Source of the DNA: Colius striatus
Taxonomy: Eukaryota; Chordata; Aves; Coliiformes; Coliidae
NCBI RefSeq assembly: GCF_028858725.1
Contig: NC_084762.1
Coordinates: forward strand, 8,627,374-8,691,373
Length of the DNA stretch: 64,000 nucleotides
Direction: 5' to 3'
Positions 1-13,500 of this stretch are shown here, piece after piece. Numbering within the stretch: position 1 is the first letter of the stretch; the number at the start of each line of letters is the position of its first letter. Both the position numbers and the translations under genes were made by a program. Below the pieces are notes generated by a model. That model was not told the DNA's origin. It did no database searches and saw nothing but the letters and a program-made list of their open reading frames with translations.

Positions 1-1289
1 CCATCTCCATTCAAAGTCAAAATTTGCAGTTCATGGAAATGGAGAAAGCTGACATATTTGTGTGTAGATGCAAGGCATTTGGGTGTATTGCCACATCAGT
101 GTGACCATATTATTCTAGAAAATTCAGACTACCTCTGGTCGGACTAGCAATACGCCTCTTATGGAAAAGCTGCCAGAAGAGGTGACCTGAACAGCTGTGT
201 CAAGCTTCAAGAAGGAACACAAGCACTGCATTTAATTCCTGGCATTAGAATCATTCAACAAAACACTATTTATGTCATCCTTTTGTAAACTATCTATGTG
301 CAGAAGTGAACACACAGGGGAGAAAAAAATCCCATATTTGACAACCTAGGAGAGTCTTGTTAATACTTTGTTGGTAGATAATATTCACAGGGGTGGTGTC
401 ATGAAAATGTATCCAAAACCCAGAATGTTCTGGGGAAAAAGGGAATTGTGAGGGGGGAGAGCATTATACTGGGTGGAGAAAAAAAGAAATGTAGTCTCCC
501 AATAGCTAACCAATGAGTGTTTATCATAAATATACAGTCCAGGTCAAGTGACAGTCTCAGTGGGAAAGCAGTATTGGCATCATGCACGTCTAACTATGGC
601 TTGAGGAAAGTGTATGCTTTGACTACAGAACTTCAGGCATTGTCATGCTGAGAAACACTGCTGATCCTGAGTATTGAGCAAATGAGCTTTTAAAGGTTTG
701 ATGTTTTGTGCTTCCTTAAAAAAGCAAACAAAACAACAGGCAAAACTGTTTTGCTCAAATCTTCTCAGACATTTAGCTATTTTCTGGATTCTTTTTCCTC
801 TTTTCCCAAGGGTAGGGAAAATAAATAAATAATGAACATAACTGGAGCATTTGTAATAGAATTGGTGTTTGAAAATAATTTCATTATCTGAGGCAATTAT
901 TTTTACTCATGTCCATGCTCAAAGCAATAACACATTATGGAAGGACATGCTTGTTTTATCTTTTCAAGTTAGATGACATATGCGAAGCATAATCCACTAT
1001 CAAATAAGTATCAGCAGTGATAAGCGTGAATTGCAGTTGAGGCAGGAATGACTTAATGAGGCTTGATTGTTGTAAGCTGTTGTATAAATACTGCTTATAT
1101 GTGGGTTGCCACGTGCAGCATGAAAACTTGATAGTTGTGGTGTCATTAAAGGCCAGGTTACTTCAACATAACCTGATCGATTCATTCATAAATCCAACTT
1201 GATATCCACTGTTACATATGTCATTTGCCTCATTTCTTACTGATCAGTGTATTTTCATCTTTACAATGCTCCCCTCTTTCTTTTTCCAG
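1..1289 (+). other. TRIO: TRIO intron (3' part) upstream of first exon in window
   Basis: This is AT-rich intronic sequence ending in a pyrimidine-rich tract and AG at 1288-1289. I see no exon, RNA gene or clear repeat in it. The preceding TRIO exon, expected to encode the region around the first SH3 domain, lies before base 1. Confidence 0.8.
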
Positions 1290-1582
1290 ACTCCCTTTCG
1301 GTCTCCAGCAACGATGCCAGCCCTCCTGCTTCAGTAACATCACTTCAGCCCCACATGATCGGTGCACAGAGCTCCCCAGGCCCCAAGCGCCCCGGCAACA
1401 CTTTGAGAAAATGGCTTACCAGTCCCGTGAGGCGTCTCAGCAGTGGGAAAGCAGATGGGCATGTCAAAAAACTGGCCCACAAGCATAAGAAGAGTAGAGA
1501 GGTTCGTAAAAGTGCCGATGCAGGCTCTCAGAAGGACTCTGATGACAGTGCAGCAACCCCGCAAGATGAAACTGTTGAAGAG
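1290..1582 (+). CDS. TRIO: TRIO exon w1: Ser-rich and polybasic linker after SH3-1
   Basis: This exon has 293 nt. It enters with two bases completing a split codon and ends on a codon boundary at GTAAGT. It encodes a Ser-rich stretch beginning [12 protein letters not shown], then a strongly basic segment with [19 protein letters not shown] and KKLAHKHKK, and an acidic end DETVEE. Basic and phospho-acceptor patches in this TRIO linker are presumed disordered. No catalytic domain is present. The acceptor is TTTTTCCAG. Confidence 0.95.
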
Positions 1583-4500
1583 GTAAGTGTTCAGGGCAGC
1601 TTCTTGGGCTTGTTTTTATGTTTTGCAAAGAGCTAAATGTTGTCAAGTGAAGGATGTCTCCTCAGTTGACTGTTCAGGGGTTGAAAGTGACATGTGCCAT
1701 GTGCCCATTCGTAATGACAACTGTTCTCTACATAACCACTGTGCCAGACAGAGCTTGTGGTCTTCTGCATGGAATTCTGTTAGTAAGCTCTGTGGAGAAG
1801 GATATCTATGTAAAGGGCAGGTGTCAGGAGGATGGAGCAGGGCAATTCTCAGTGATGTCCAATGACAGGACAAGGGGCAAGGGGCATAAGCTGGAACATA
1901 AGAGGCTCCGAAGAAATACAAGGAAGAATTTCTTCACTGTTCAGGTGAAGGTGAACTGGAAGGGGCTGCCCAGATGGGTTGTGCAGTCTCCTTCTCTGGA
2001 GACATTCAAAACCCACCTGGACGAGCTCCTCTGTGACCTACTCTAGGTGGTCCTGCTCTGGCAGGGGGATTGGACTGGATGATCTTTCAAGGTCCCTTCC
2101 AGTCCTTAAGGTCCTGTGATTCTGTGATAACGAGTTGAAAAAGAGAAATGAGAGAGTAAAAAGTTGTTCTTTGGTTTTGCTCTCATAGCCAACTCAGAAA
2201 AGCAGCTTTGTGAGTAAAGGTTTCTGTGAATACTCTGGTCATTTTATGCTTCCTTTTCTTTTCTTGATGATGGATCAGAGAGAATATAGGGAGAGCTGCT
2301 TAAAGCTTTATCTACACTTTGAACAAGAGTTAAAGCACAAAGAAATTACTGTCCCCTCAAATCAAAAGGTGGTTACCATCAGCCAAATAATAAACATGGT
2401 GGTTTTCATTAGAGGGAAGGAAATTGTGAACTGTTCCAGATTTTAACACCAAGGACACATTCTGAAGGTTTCCTTCCCTCCTTCAAACATGCGCCCATCC
2501 TTCTAAGCCTGGAACTCAGGGATGAGCAAAGCCTGCCTCTGGCTAGATGCAGACAGAGCCAAATGTTCTTCTGTTACAAACCTATGGTTCAGGCTGAAAT
2601 GAATGGCATCTTACTGCTTACAGCCACTTGCATGCTGTGTAGCTACTCCCTTTTACCAGGCTTGGATCTGACTAGTAGTTTTGGTAGTTATTGTACAGAA
2701 AAGTGATCTCAGATGCCCAATTAATTATTTAGTACATTCTTTTTCTTGCTCCCAGCATATGTTTCTGCAAGCCTAGAATATTAGGGAAGTTATACAGTAA
2801 CTTCAACATGATGAACTGGGATATGTAGTTTGGGAAGGAATATTAACCTTCTGTCCTTGAATGTCATTTTGTAGAAAGAGACCCTCTGTGGTGCAGTTGT
2901 ATCATTGTTTTGAAAGGATCTGTTATTCTGCAGTTCTGAGTGAGGGAAGACCTAAGGCCATGGCTTTAAAGTCAGAAAAAAAACAGTAATCATCCATGTT
3001 GTCTTCCTTTAAAGATAGTAAACCATCCTGCAAGGTTAGTTACATGAAAATTTGTCTAATTGAATCATAGTTCTTCATATAATTGGAAGGTCTGTCTTTC
3101 AACACAACTATAAAACTTATTCAAGCCATCTGCTCTTGCTGCTTTAAAGGGAAGGAGGCAGAAAGGATAATTCATTAAATACTTCATGTTTTAATTTTTA
3201 TATATATCCTTTAGAAGTCTTGCTTTGAGGCTTAGTACTTTGGATACGAAGTTCTTGAGCTTCTGAGGTGGAAGAGTGTGGCTTTTAACAGAACAGAACC
3301 TGGAAAGCAAGCACAGCTTTGGTACTTCCCTGCTGTAAATTTCATGCTGAATGTCTTGGTATCTCAATCCATCTGCTTTTACCAAACATTTGCTTTTTAC
3401 CCCTTCAGTTGATCAGTTGTGTTGTGTCTCTAGGATCATAGTGACTATATGGACTTGTTGGGAGCAAGGTGAATCTACAGAAAAGACTTGTGACAAGCTT
3501 GTTATAAGAAGTTACATGCTGTTGAAGAGGTAACAGAGCTTGAATGTCTGGATTTTCTTTACAGAGAGGTCGGAACGAGGGGCTGAGCAGTGGCACTCTG
3601 TCCAAGTCATCCTCTTCAGGCATGCAGAGCTGTGGAGAGGAGGAAGGCGAAGAGGGAGCAGATGCTGTACCTCTTCCTCCTCCAATGGCAATTCAGCAGC
3701 ACAGTCTTCTCCAGCCCGACTCACAGGATGACAAGGTAAGAGGAGGAGGCAGGGAAAGCTTCTCATGTTGAGGAAACCTGTTTGCACAAATCTTTCTTTC
3801 TTTTGTTTCCAAAAGTCTCAGTAACGTAGGTAATATAGCTTTATGGTAGGCAGAAGTAATCTCTATCGTCTAATCACTTTAGACAACATTAAAAGGGTTT
3901 CCTGTGGAAAGAGCATGAATTAAATGCTTCCCTATTTTGAAAGCACAAGTGCAGGAATTTTCACACTAGCACTTCAAATGTGGAAATGGGCTACTTTGTA
4001 TGTTTACAGGGCTATCTACGTCTGTTTGACTGATGCCATAATTAGTGATTAGAATGTGATTGTTTTATAATCTTTGCGTACTGGGGTTAAAACACAGTGT
4101 GCAAATAGAGTTTGTCTGGAGAAATTAATAGTTGTATATAACCTTTTTAGATCATAGGCTGTTCACCAGGTATTCTGGATAACTTCAGTTCACGGAGAAA
4201 AAAAATTCTATGTACCTGCCTTAGCAGACAGAGTTGTTAACATCAACTCTAACGTAGGGTGTTACTTCTTGACTTCTGCTTTTTCCTTCTTTTTTGGGGG
4301 GATGGGGAGGTGCCTAAGAACAAGGTGTACTAAGAAGTGAATATCCAAGTTCGGGTAGTAATCCAGCTGATTTTTACAAGCAGAGGCATGTTAAAGGCAC
4401 GTTAAAATGAAGGCATGTTAAAATTTGTATTTGTGGTAAAATTGTGGATGTAGGTACTAACTGCATGAAGGAAATCTTACTTGCATATGATTCGTTTTTC

Positions 4501-7500
4501 TTAATGATGGTCATGCACTGAGAGGGTTAATTTCAATTTTCAACATGGATCAAATATTTAAGGGACAAGTATCAAGCCCAGAAATAAAAGCTTTTAGGAT
4601 GGAAACAATCTAGGCATGCAGCAAATATGCACATTGCTGGTTTCTTGCCATTTTGCTGCTTAAAATTTTTAACCTTTGTACTATAGCACTGAATATTGTT
4701 AATGAATTTTGTGACTGGTTACTCACTGTTCTCAGTGATGCAGAAGATGTTATTGAGAACTTTGACTAATCTGATTTACTTCTGGTTTTACCTTCCTTTC
4801 AAAAACACTGCTTTTCAGTGAGAATCTCACGTATCCCTGAAGCTATCATTTGTAGGATCAGAACTGCTTGCTCTGTGTATATTCAGTTCCACCATGTTTT
4901 CTGAATTGGAAGAAGTAAAACATAAGAATTGGGGAGTTGATATATTGGGAAATACTCATGAAACAAAACAAGCAAAAATAAACCAGAGAGAACATTTTAT
5001 TGGTAGAAAAGAATCATCTCAGTTTGAGGTTTAGACATAGAATAAGACTTATGTTGGCGAACACATACTGAGGTTCCTACTGATCAGCTCCTGTATTTGC
5101 ATATCCCTTCAGTGATATGAAAAAAAAATGATGTGCAAGTCTTAAAAGTTCTTCAGAGAAAAATGGATTTTGCTTATTTAGTTCTCTTTACAGAGCGAGA
5201 ACAGGTATGTGAAGGGATAAAGTTCATTTCTGCTCACTTCTGTGCTTCTGGTACAAAGTCAGACTCTTACCACAGTAAGAGTAAGAGGCTTTGAGTAACT
5301 TTCAATCACCAGTAAACTTCATTTTCACTTCTTAAGAGGTTAGCATGCACCCACTGCAGCAAAAGCATGTTGGGAGACTTTTTAAAGTAGCTTAAACTGC
5401 ATTCTAGGAATGACTTCCAAGAAGTTAAAATTTACTGTAGTTAATATGATACTATATTTTTTCAAAACACAAAAACAGTGATTCTTCTGTGGTGTATTGT
5501 TTTTATGCAATGTCAGTCCTACTGCATGGTGGGAGGCAAAGAAGTCCCCTCGTGTGGCAGCCTGGGAGGTCTTGTGTGCCTCCCTGAAGTCCACATACCA
5601 AGACAGACCACGAATTTCCAGTACCTAAAGCAAATACTTTATTGGAACGCAGAAGTGAGAAGTCAGAGCAAAGCTTTACCCAGCAGAATTCAACTGGCTC
5701 TATTGATGGAGTTACTGATTAATAAAAAGCTTGCAAACAAATTCCCGGTTGTCTCCCTTCTGGGTGGAGTCCTCCTTCACATTCCTGCCATGCTCAGTGG
5801 TTTCTTGGGTTGCTCAGCTCTTCTGGATCCCAAGGAATGTCTCCTCCCTTCAGTGACCTCAGAGGCTTGGCTTTTGTCCGTGCCTCACTGTGAGCATTTC
5901 CTCCCTCCAAGAACTCGTGGTCTACACTCCATACTGGAAACTCCCTCCTCGCTGGGTTTCTCACTCCTTACCCAGCCCACTGTGGGTTCCAGCAGCATCT
6001 CACATCTCTCTGTCCTCAGTTGCTCTCTCCACCTTTCCTTGTTTTCTGACCAAGGGATGTATTCTTCTCCCAGAGTATATCAACAGGAGGTCAGCAGGCA
6101 GACTTTGCCTATGCAACAGCTTCTTTTTCAGATATTATGAGATACCACCACATGAACTGGAAAGCAGCCAGTTCTGAAGTTTTACCAAAAGTCACACCCC
6201 ATGTATTCCCATAGAGCAACAACAGAGGAAAGGGACTTTGACCAGAGTCTGATTCCAACACGATCAGTGTTTTTGAGGCTGAGCTCTACATCCCAAATAA
6301 TAACACACATATAAGCACAGCCTTGGAAAACCTGGTCAAAAGTCAGACATCAGAGGCATACAATTGCCTAAAAGGCATGTTAGCTGTGGGATTACTCAGT
6401 TCTTGGTGTGCATGCAAGCATCACGTGCGTCCTTCCATGTGGCAGATTGGCTGCACGCTTCATGGGTTTGCATTTGAGGGCAGTTTACAGGTTGTTTGCA
6501 TTTAGTTTTTGGATAAGCGGTATTAAAGTTTCAACATTGGTTATGTTAATCTGAAACTAATTACTTTTGCTTTTTGTTTTCTCTTTCTATAAACTCTGAT
6601 GCAGCACTATGTTGACTTGTGTTCTGTCTCTGCTTTGGCTCAGATCTCGTATCGTTCCATTTAAAGCTGTCTGTATTTCCTTTGCTTACCCAAACCCCAT
6701 TTTCCTTTCTGAATAACACAACTACAAGGCAAACTACCTAAAAAATCTGTATATTTTTTTTTGTCTTGACCTATGGGGAGCCTTGTTACACCCGTGCTTG
6801 ATTTGGGCAGAACCTCTTGTGTGCCTCTTCTTCGTGCGGTTTGTTGGAAACATTTGCAGGACAGCTTACCCTGTGCTACATGGTGTTCACTGTGCTGTTT
6901 GTAATATGAAGGAAGGTTCATATTACACCCTGTTTCCACTTTCCAGTTATTTAATGATAGATGTAATATGCAAACAAGTCTGTTTGCAAATTACTGAGGC
7001 TGATTTTAACGACCTTCTCCCTGAATCCTTTACTGTGAACACCTTCTACCTTCAGTTGTATCTATAAACTGGCATTTTATAGCTTATGAGGCCAGAGATC
7101 TTCTGTGCTCTACACATACCATTGTGGAAAGTGGATGGCACAAGGAATGGTGAGCTTAATTTCCCCTCTGAATCTGGGCAACATACCTCAGCTCCTTTAG
7201 AAAAGTAAATGCCCCCAAGTTACTAATGTATTTTTTCTTAGCTTAATAATGCTTCCTCTTTCATTTCAAGTCTTCTTGGTTCCTGTTAATGTCTGCTCTT
7301 GTTGCTTTGTTTAGCTGGCAATTAAATGTTAACAAACTGTTGTCCACTAGGTCAGCTCAGGTGGTTTTTATAGCTATTTGTCAGGCGTTATCATAATCAG
7401 CAAGGTGAAGGATGTTTCCTTGACTTCTGTTGCGTGTAGGAACAGGAATACTTATCCCAGCATTTAACTTCTGTGGGGGTTACTTAAAATTTGTTTCCAA

Positions 7501-10500
7501 TTCCAGTTGGCCAAGTTGGAAAGAATGATCTTAGTGTTATATTACCCTGGCAGTTATTGTCGAGTACCTTTGTCTGGCAGAGAAACAAAGTCTCTTGATC
7601 CTTGAGCACGTACCAAGCTAACTCTGGGATTGTCCTTCCTTTGTATCATTGCACAGACATCTTCTCGATTACTGGTGCGGCCAACCAGCTCCGAGACACC
7701 CAGTGCTGCAGAACTAGTCAGTGCAATCGAAGAGCTCGTCAAAAGTAAAATGGTGAGGCTGTCTGGTGGATCTATTTGTCTAAAGAAGTTGTGTCAAGTC
7801 CTGACTTACTATTCAAAGAAAAGCTATATATGTGTGACTCGATGCCCGTTTCAGAAGTCACTTTCTGGGTCATTTTGTACACTCTTGTGTAAAAGCACTT
7901 GCTGACTAGATAAATGGCTGTGTAGAGATGCAAAAAGCAATAAATAAGAGGCTGCAGAAAATATATCCTATTAGTGAAAAGAAAAGATCCTATTAGTAGA
8001 ATGAATGCAAAGACCCAGGGTTATAGCCTGATAGACCTTTATTAGAAGAATCCCTAAAGCTGAATTTATAGCCAGTCTTGCAAGGTTCAACAGTAAAGCA
8101 GATAATTCTCACACAAGAAACACTTATCTAGCTAATCTTTGAACAACTTGATAAGAAGTAAGAAAAGAATAAAAGGATTATTCTGCATGTTAGTGCTTCC
8201 TTTCTTGCCTTTTAGTGTTTGCAAACAAATTCAGTAGGAGGAATTGGTGTCAGCTCTTTTAGGTTTCAGTGCTTAAGTGCTTTAAGTTTCTGTGTTCCTG
8301 AAGATGCTCATTGACAAAGCATCTACACCTACAAAGAGTAGGGTATATGGACAATTCCAGGAAGACCTTCCTTCATAGTCAAACCCAGCTTGGCCTAGTA
8401 CTGTAAAAACCACTCTAGTTGACCCTGTTTGAGTGGAGAGATTGGACTATATGGTCTCAAGAGATCCCTCAGCAATACTGTGATTCCATCCAAACCTTTA
8501 AGTCTGGATTTTGCAACGTAGACCCTTCTGAGCTTAGTAAAAGTGCTGATGGGAAAACTAGAGAGAGCTGCAACATGGCAGCCCCATGTTACCAGAGGCT
8601 GGTATTGCACAGGTTTGTTTCTAAATTGAAGCAGCTTTGAATTTCATAATGACAAATTTTAATTACTCTTTTCTATTTCCTCATTGTTCTGGCTTTGGCT
8701 AGGATAGGAAATGGGGAAATTCAACAGTCTTTTGTAAGTGGAAAGTTTGATAGTCCATGTGTTTTTCAGACAAGCTGGCAGTGGATATAAATTAATGATC
8801 CCTGTGATAACTTCATGATCCACCACTCCCTGATAGAGATGTTCTCATTTCACAGTTTCGGCCAAGGGTCACCTTCCCCTGGTTTTTAGGCCAGTCACAT
8901 CATTATTGGGTATTTCACTTTTTGTAGGGAAAGAGAAAAGATTACAGTTGAACCCCACCCTGGTGAAATAAATGTTTCTTGCATTAAAGGCTGCAAGGAA
9001 AATATGATACATAACTGTGGCTTGATCCAAGATTGTGAGCTTGAATTAAAGAAGGCCAATAAATACTTCTTAGAAGTTTGTTTGTATTATTTCTCCCATG
9101 GCTTCTCTATCTTTTATACAAACAGAAGTCTGTGGAGTCCATGCAAGATTGTGAGCTTGAATTTAAAAAGACCAATAAATACTTCACAGAAGTTTGTATT
9201 ACTCCTCCCATGGCTTCTCCATCTTTTATGCAAACAGAAGTCTGTGGAGTCCATGCAAGGGAGACAGTGTATCTGGAAGAAGAGACGGGGACTCTCTCCT
9301 AGGATCTGAGCTGTCTTGAAGCTCAAAAGCAACAGTGACAGTGTAGAAGACATTATCTTCTTCAAGGAGTCATTGTTTTGACTAGTTGATATGATAAACA
9401 AAATGTTTGAGAAAGAGTGCACTTCAGTGGTGTTAAAAAATGTGACATCCCCAGAATTCCCCTTCTAAAGGTGTCCAGTTGATTAATACAACTTGCGTAT
9501 TCCAGAGGTAAAGTATGATACATCCCATTTAATCCCCAGCTACAAGCACTCATCCATGTAGCTTCCACCATAGAAGTACTTGTAATCTGAGCAGGCTAGC
9601 AGGCCCCTTGCTGCTCAACCAACTGAACTCCTTTCTTTTCCTGTAAAGGAAAGACTGACCTATCTCAAATATGCTCCTGTAAGGTTAGATTATGTGTCCT
9701 GGAAAACCAAGCTGTTGGCTGGTTTCCTGGAAGCTTGGGACCTCTCTTGCTGAGATACATTACAATAAGTGGTCTCACGTAGGTTCTCATATACAACTGC
9801 ATGCAAATGTGTCTTTTGAATAAAGGGGAAATAAATCTCTGTTTGCTGTCTCAAACACTTTTTCAGGCCCTGGAGGACCGTCCAAGTTCCTTGTTGGTAG
9901 ACCAAGGTGACAGCAGCAGTCCATCTTTCAACCCTTCAGATAACTCTCTTCTCTCCTCATCATCACCCATAGATGAGATGGAAGAAAGGAAATCCAGCTC
10001 CTTAAAGAGACGGCAGTAAGACCACGTTTTCACTACCCTTCTTTACACTGTTTTAAAGAGAGAAGTGTTTAAAAAAATGCCCATTTTGAACTGACAGCAG
10101 AAGCTGTTAGTCTGAAAGGAGGAGGACTTGTGTTAGATGTCGAGCATGTAGTCACACTATGTAAAGAAGTTTCTCTTTTCTCAAACTGTAGTTGCTGTTT
10201 CAGTTTGCTGTGATTTTTAATTGTTTGACTTCCATCACATGTCACTCTCAAGTATTCAGCAAGATGCTTATGTTTCCTTATGTTTAAGTTTGACTTAAAC
10301 ATAAGGAAAATCTTTTTTACTGGGAGGTTGAGAGAGCCCTGACACAGGCTGCCCAGGGAAGATGTGGAGTCTCCTGTGAAGGTTTTCAAAACCCACCTGG
10401 ACACGTTCCTGTGTGATCTGATCTCGGTGAACCTGCTTTAGCAGAGGGGTTGAACTAGATGATCTCTAAAGGTCCCTTCCAACCCCTACTATTCTGTGAT

Positions 10501-13500
10501 TCTGTGCTGATCTTGACATTTCAGAGGGCAATTCAGCTTTAAAAAACTGGTCATTCCCCCTGTTCTGTTCCATCACATATGTAGCAGTAAACTGTTACCG
10601 TGGTAGAACAAAGATGTGACTGGTTTCAAAATTATTCAAATCTGTTGGTAAAGATTACAAGTTCAAACACTTTAAGAATCTCCAGAATAGAAACATAATA
10701 GCATTTAATTTAAAATGATAGTTAAATGTTTAATTTTAATGACACAAGAAAAATCTGACTTAAACAGAAGCAAGCCTATTCCAGTTCCAAAGTGAAAGCA
10801 GCACCTTGCTTAGAAGGAATGTGCATTCATTCTTCTGTTTCAGCTACACTTACCAAACATATGTGACTGCAAATGTGTAAAAAAAGAGCGTACCATTAAT
10901 CCTCCTTAAGAATCTCTTTGATTTTTTTAATGAAACATACATTGACCACTTTTTTTCCATTGTAGCTACGTCTTGCAGGAGTTAGTGGAGACAGAGCGAG
11001 ATTATGTACGAGATCTGGGCTACGTAGTTGAGGTATGATGGTTCTCATTCTCCTAATTTTTCTACTGACAAGCTGTATAGCTTGAGCCTCACAATTTTTT
11101 TTCCAAACAGAGCCCAGAAAGAATCTGAGAATGTGACTGTTTGCATTCTGGGTTTTCCGTCCTGCATATTAGCATATTGGAAGCATTGCATCAAATCTTA
11201 TTCCCTTCTTTCTTCCTGTTAACGTGTGCACCTTATTGTTCTTTTTAAGAAATCCAATTTGTCATTTTTAAGATCACTACCTCTGTCCTAATGGTACCTT
11301 TGGTAGGTGGTAGATTTACAGTAGAAGACTGGATGGTTTCATTTAGCATAACTACCTTTACAAAAAGAATTGTAGCTCAGCATGTAGAGCAACTATCCTG
11401 GATTTGAACAACCTGCTTCCTCTACTACTACTAGGCTTCCTGTAGACTTCCTAGTTTCCCCTTCTGTAAAATGTGATAACATCACACATCTCTCTTCAGC
11501 TACAGACAAAATGCATTTGGAAGAGTAGAGAGAACAAGCATGACAGTGAATTTCAGCCTAACAAGATTAAATTCTTAAACTGTTTTAAAGGGATGGAGAG
11601 CAAGAAAGATCAGCATTGTGATAGTCTTAATAGTATTTAATGGGTGAATTAGAAGGCCATGAACAAATGTATTTTTGTAACTAACAAAGTAATTGCTGAT
11701 GGAAAATGCTAGATGACAAAACATAAACTTTGCAAACTAAAACCAAACCAGGCTAATTAGGAAGAGAAGAAGTATTAGTTAAAAATAGAAGGAATAGAAT
11801 TCCGTGAATGTTAACAAATTTAAGAACACTCCCAGCTCTTAACTATGCGGTGGAATTGCACCATGGCAAGAGTATATATACACCAAAAAAAGAGAAGACA
11901 AGACTAGGGGAAAATGTAAAAAGAACTTAATTGCAGCTGGAATGCTTGCTAATAGAATTGATGTTGATTTTTTTTGGTGTTCAGTTTGCTCATAGCACAA
12001 GTCATACTCCATGCAATGCAGTCCCATATGCAGTGCAGCTGCTTTCTTCCTCAGTGTGCTTTAGTGGAAGGGTTAGTGGAGATAGATGAAATAAGAAACA
12101 CTGAGCCAAGGATCACAGAAGCCAGTTCAGTGGCTCTGATGTACCTTGTAACAGCCCTAACTCGCAAAGCATTGCAGCTGCTTCAGACAACGAGGGAAGA
12201 AGGGCTGTAGAGGTTTCCTCTATGCCTTGAGCCTGTTTACACAGGCTGCATTAGCTATGGTGAATTCATCTTTGTAGCACTAGGCAGCATTGTGTTGACA
12301 ACCTCAAGCCAATTTGTGATGACTTTGTGTGTATGCTCTATGTTATGCTAAGTTATAGAGCAGCTTTTTGGTTTGTTTTTGTGTCCCAAGCAATCTGTTG
12401 TCATGGACCATTTGGGCAGCTTCTGTGAAAAGGGGGATTAAAAGACAACTCACTCTCTTTTTTCTTAAGTTAAAAATATTCACAGTGAATTTCCTTGGGC
12501 TGTTGCAGGGTTATATGGCACTTATGAAGGAAGATGGTGTACCTGATGACATGAAAGGCAAAGACAAGATTGTATTTGGAAACATTCACCAGATTTATGA
12601 CTGGCACCGAGAGTATGTATTGACTTGAAAACAATCTGCTGCACAATTCTACCTAAAAAATACTAGACTGACTTTAAGAAACTGGTTTTTTGTTCCCTCA
12701 AATATTCAGATACAAGCTAAATACAGTTGGTCTTATGCTTTGAGTTGTACGTACTGTAGATTCAGGTTACAAATGTTGGTATGAAGAGTTACTTTAAGTA
12801 AGAATGCTTATGTATATCAAGTGCTTCAACCAAGAGTCTATAGTATGGATAGTGTTATGCACAGAAGTTTGTGAGGTTTTGGTTTCAAAAATGTTTTCTT
12901 TAAGAATACAGTCTAAAGGATTCATTAGGGGTTAGCATGGCAATAGGAGCACGTCAGGAATTCAAACTAGGAAGGCCAAAAGTTTCAATCAGTGTATGAA
13001 ATTGGATTTGCTTAACGAACACCTCTATTTTTTCACCTTGGCATGGATTCAGTATGTCCTTTTGGCAATCTGTATTAACAGTGAAGTATTTTAACATTGT
13101 TACTTTGGACATATGGTAATATCCAAAGCCACTGGTACCCCTATCAGGTCACCTGCAAGTGGGCCTTGCAGTAAGAGCCCTTTGCCTTGCAATTACCTGT
13201 TGCTCTAATGTGTGCTAGCAAAAAAAACCCCAAGATACTAATTCTGTTCATGTTCAGCTTCTTTTTAGGAGAGTTGGAGAAGTGCCTTGAAGATCCAGAA
13301 AAGCTGGGATCTCTGTTTGTTAAGCATGTAAGTGCAAATGTCTTCACTGACAAACCCCTATTGCTGCTACTGACCACTGTGTTTGCTTATTAGCATGTAC
13401 TATATTATATTACCCGTGTGTTCTGGTGCAACATGGTAAAGTGCTTTAAAAGATTCTTCACTGTAAGAGGTAGAAAGATAGCTTCTAAGAGTTTATAAAC

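Noticed and set aside
5478-6140. 220-codon + strand frame
   Set aside because: It covers the LTR-like segment in antisense, has no recognisable domain, and lies in a TRIO intron. Best explained as a stop-poor stretch of the LTR.
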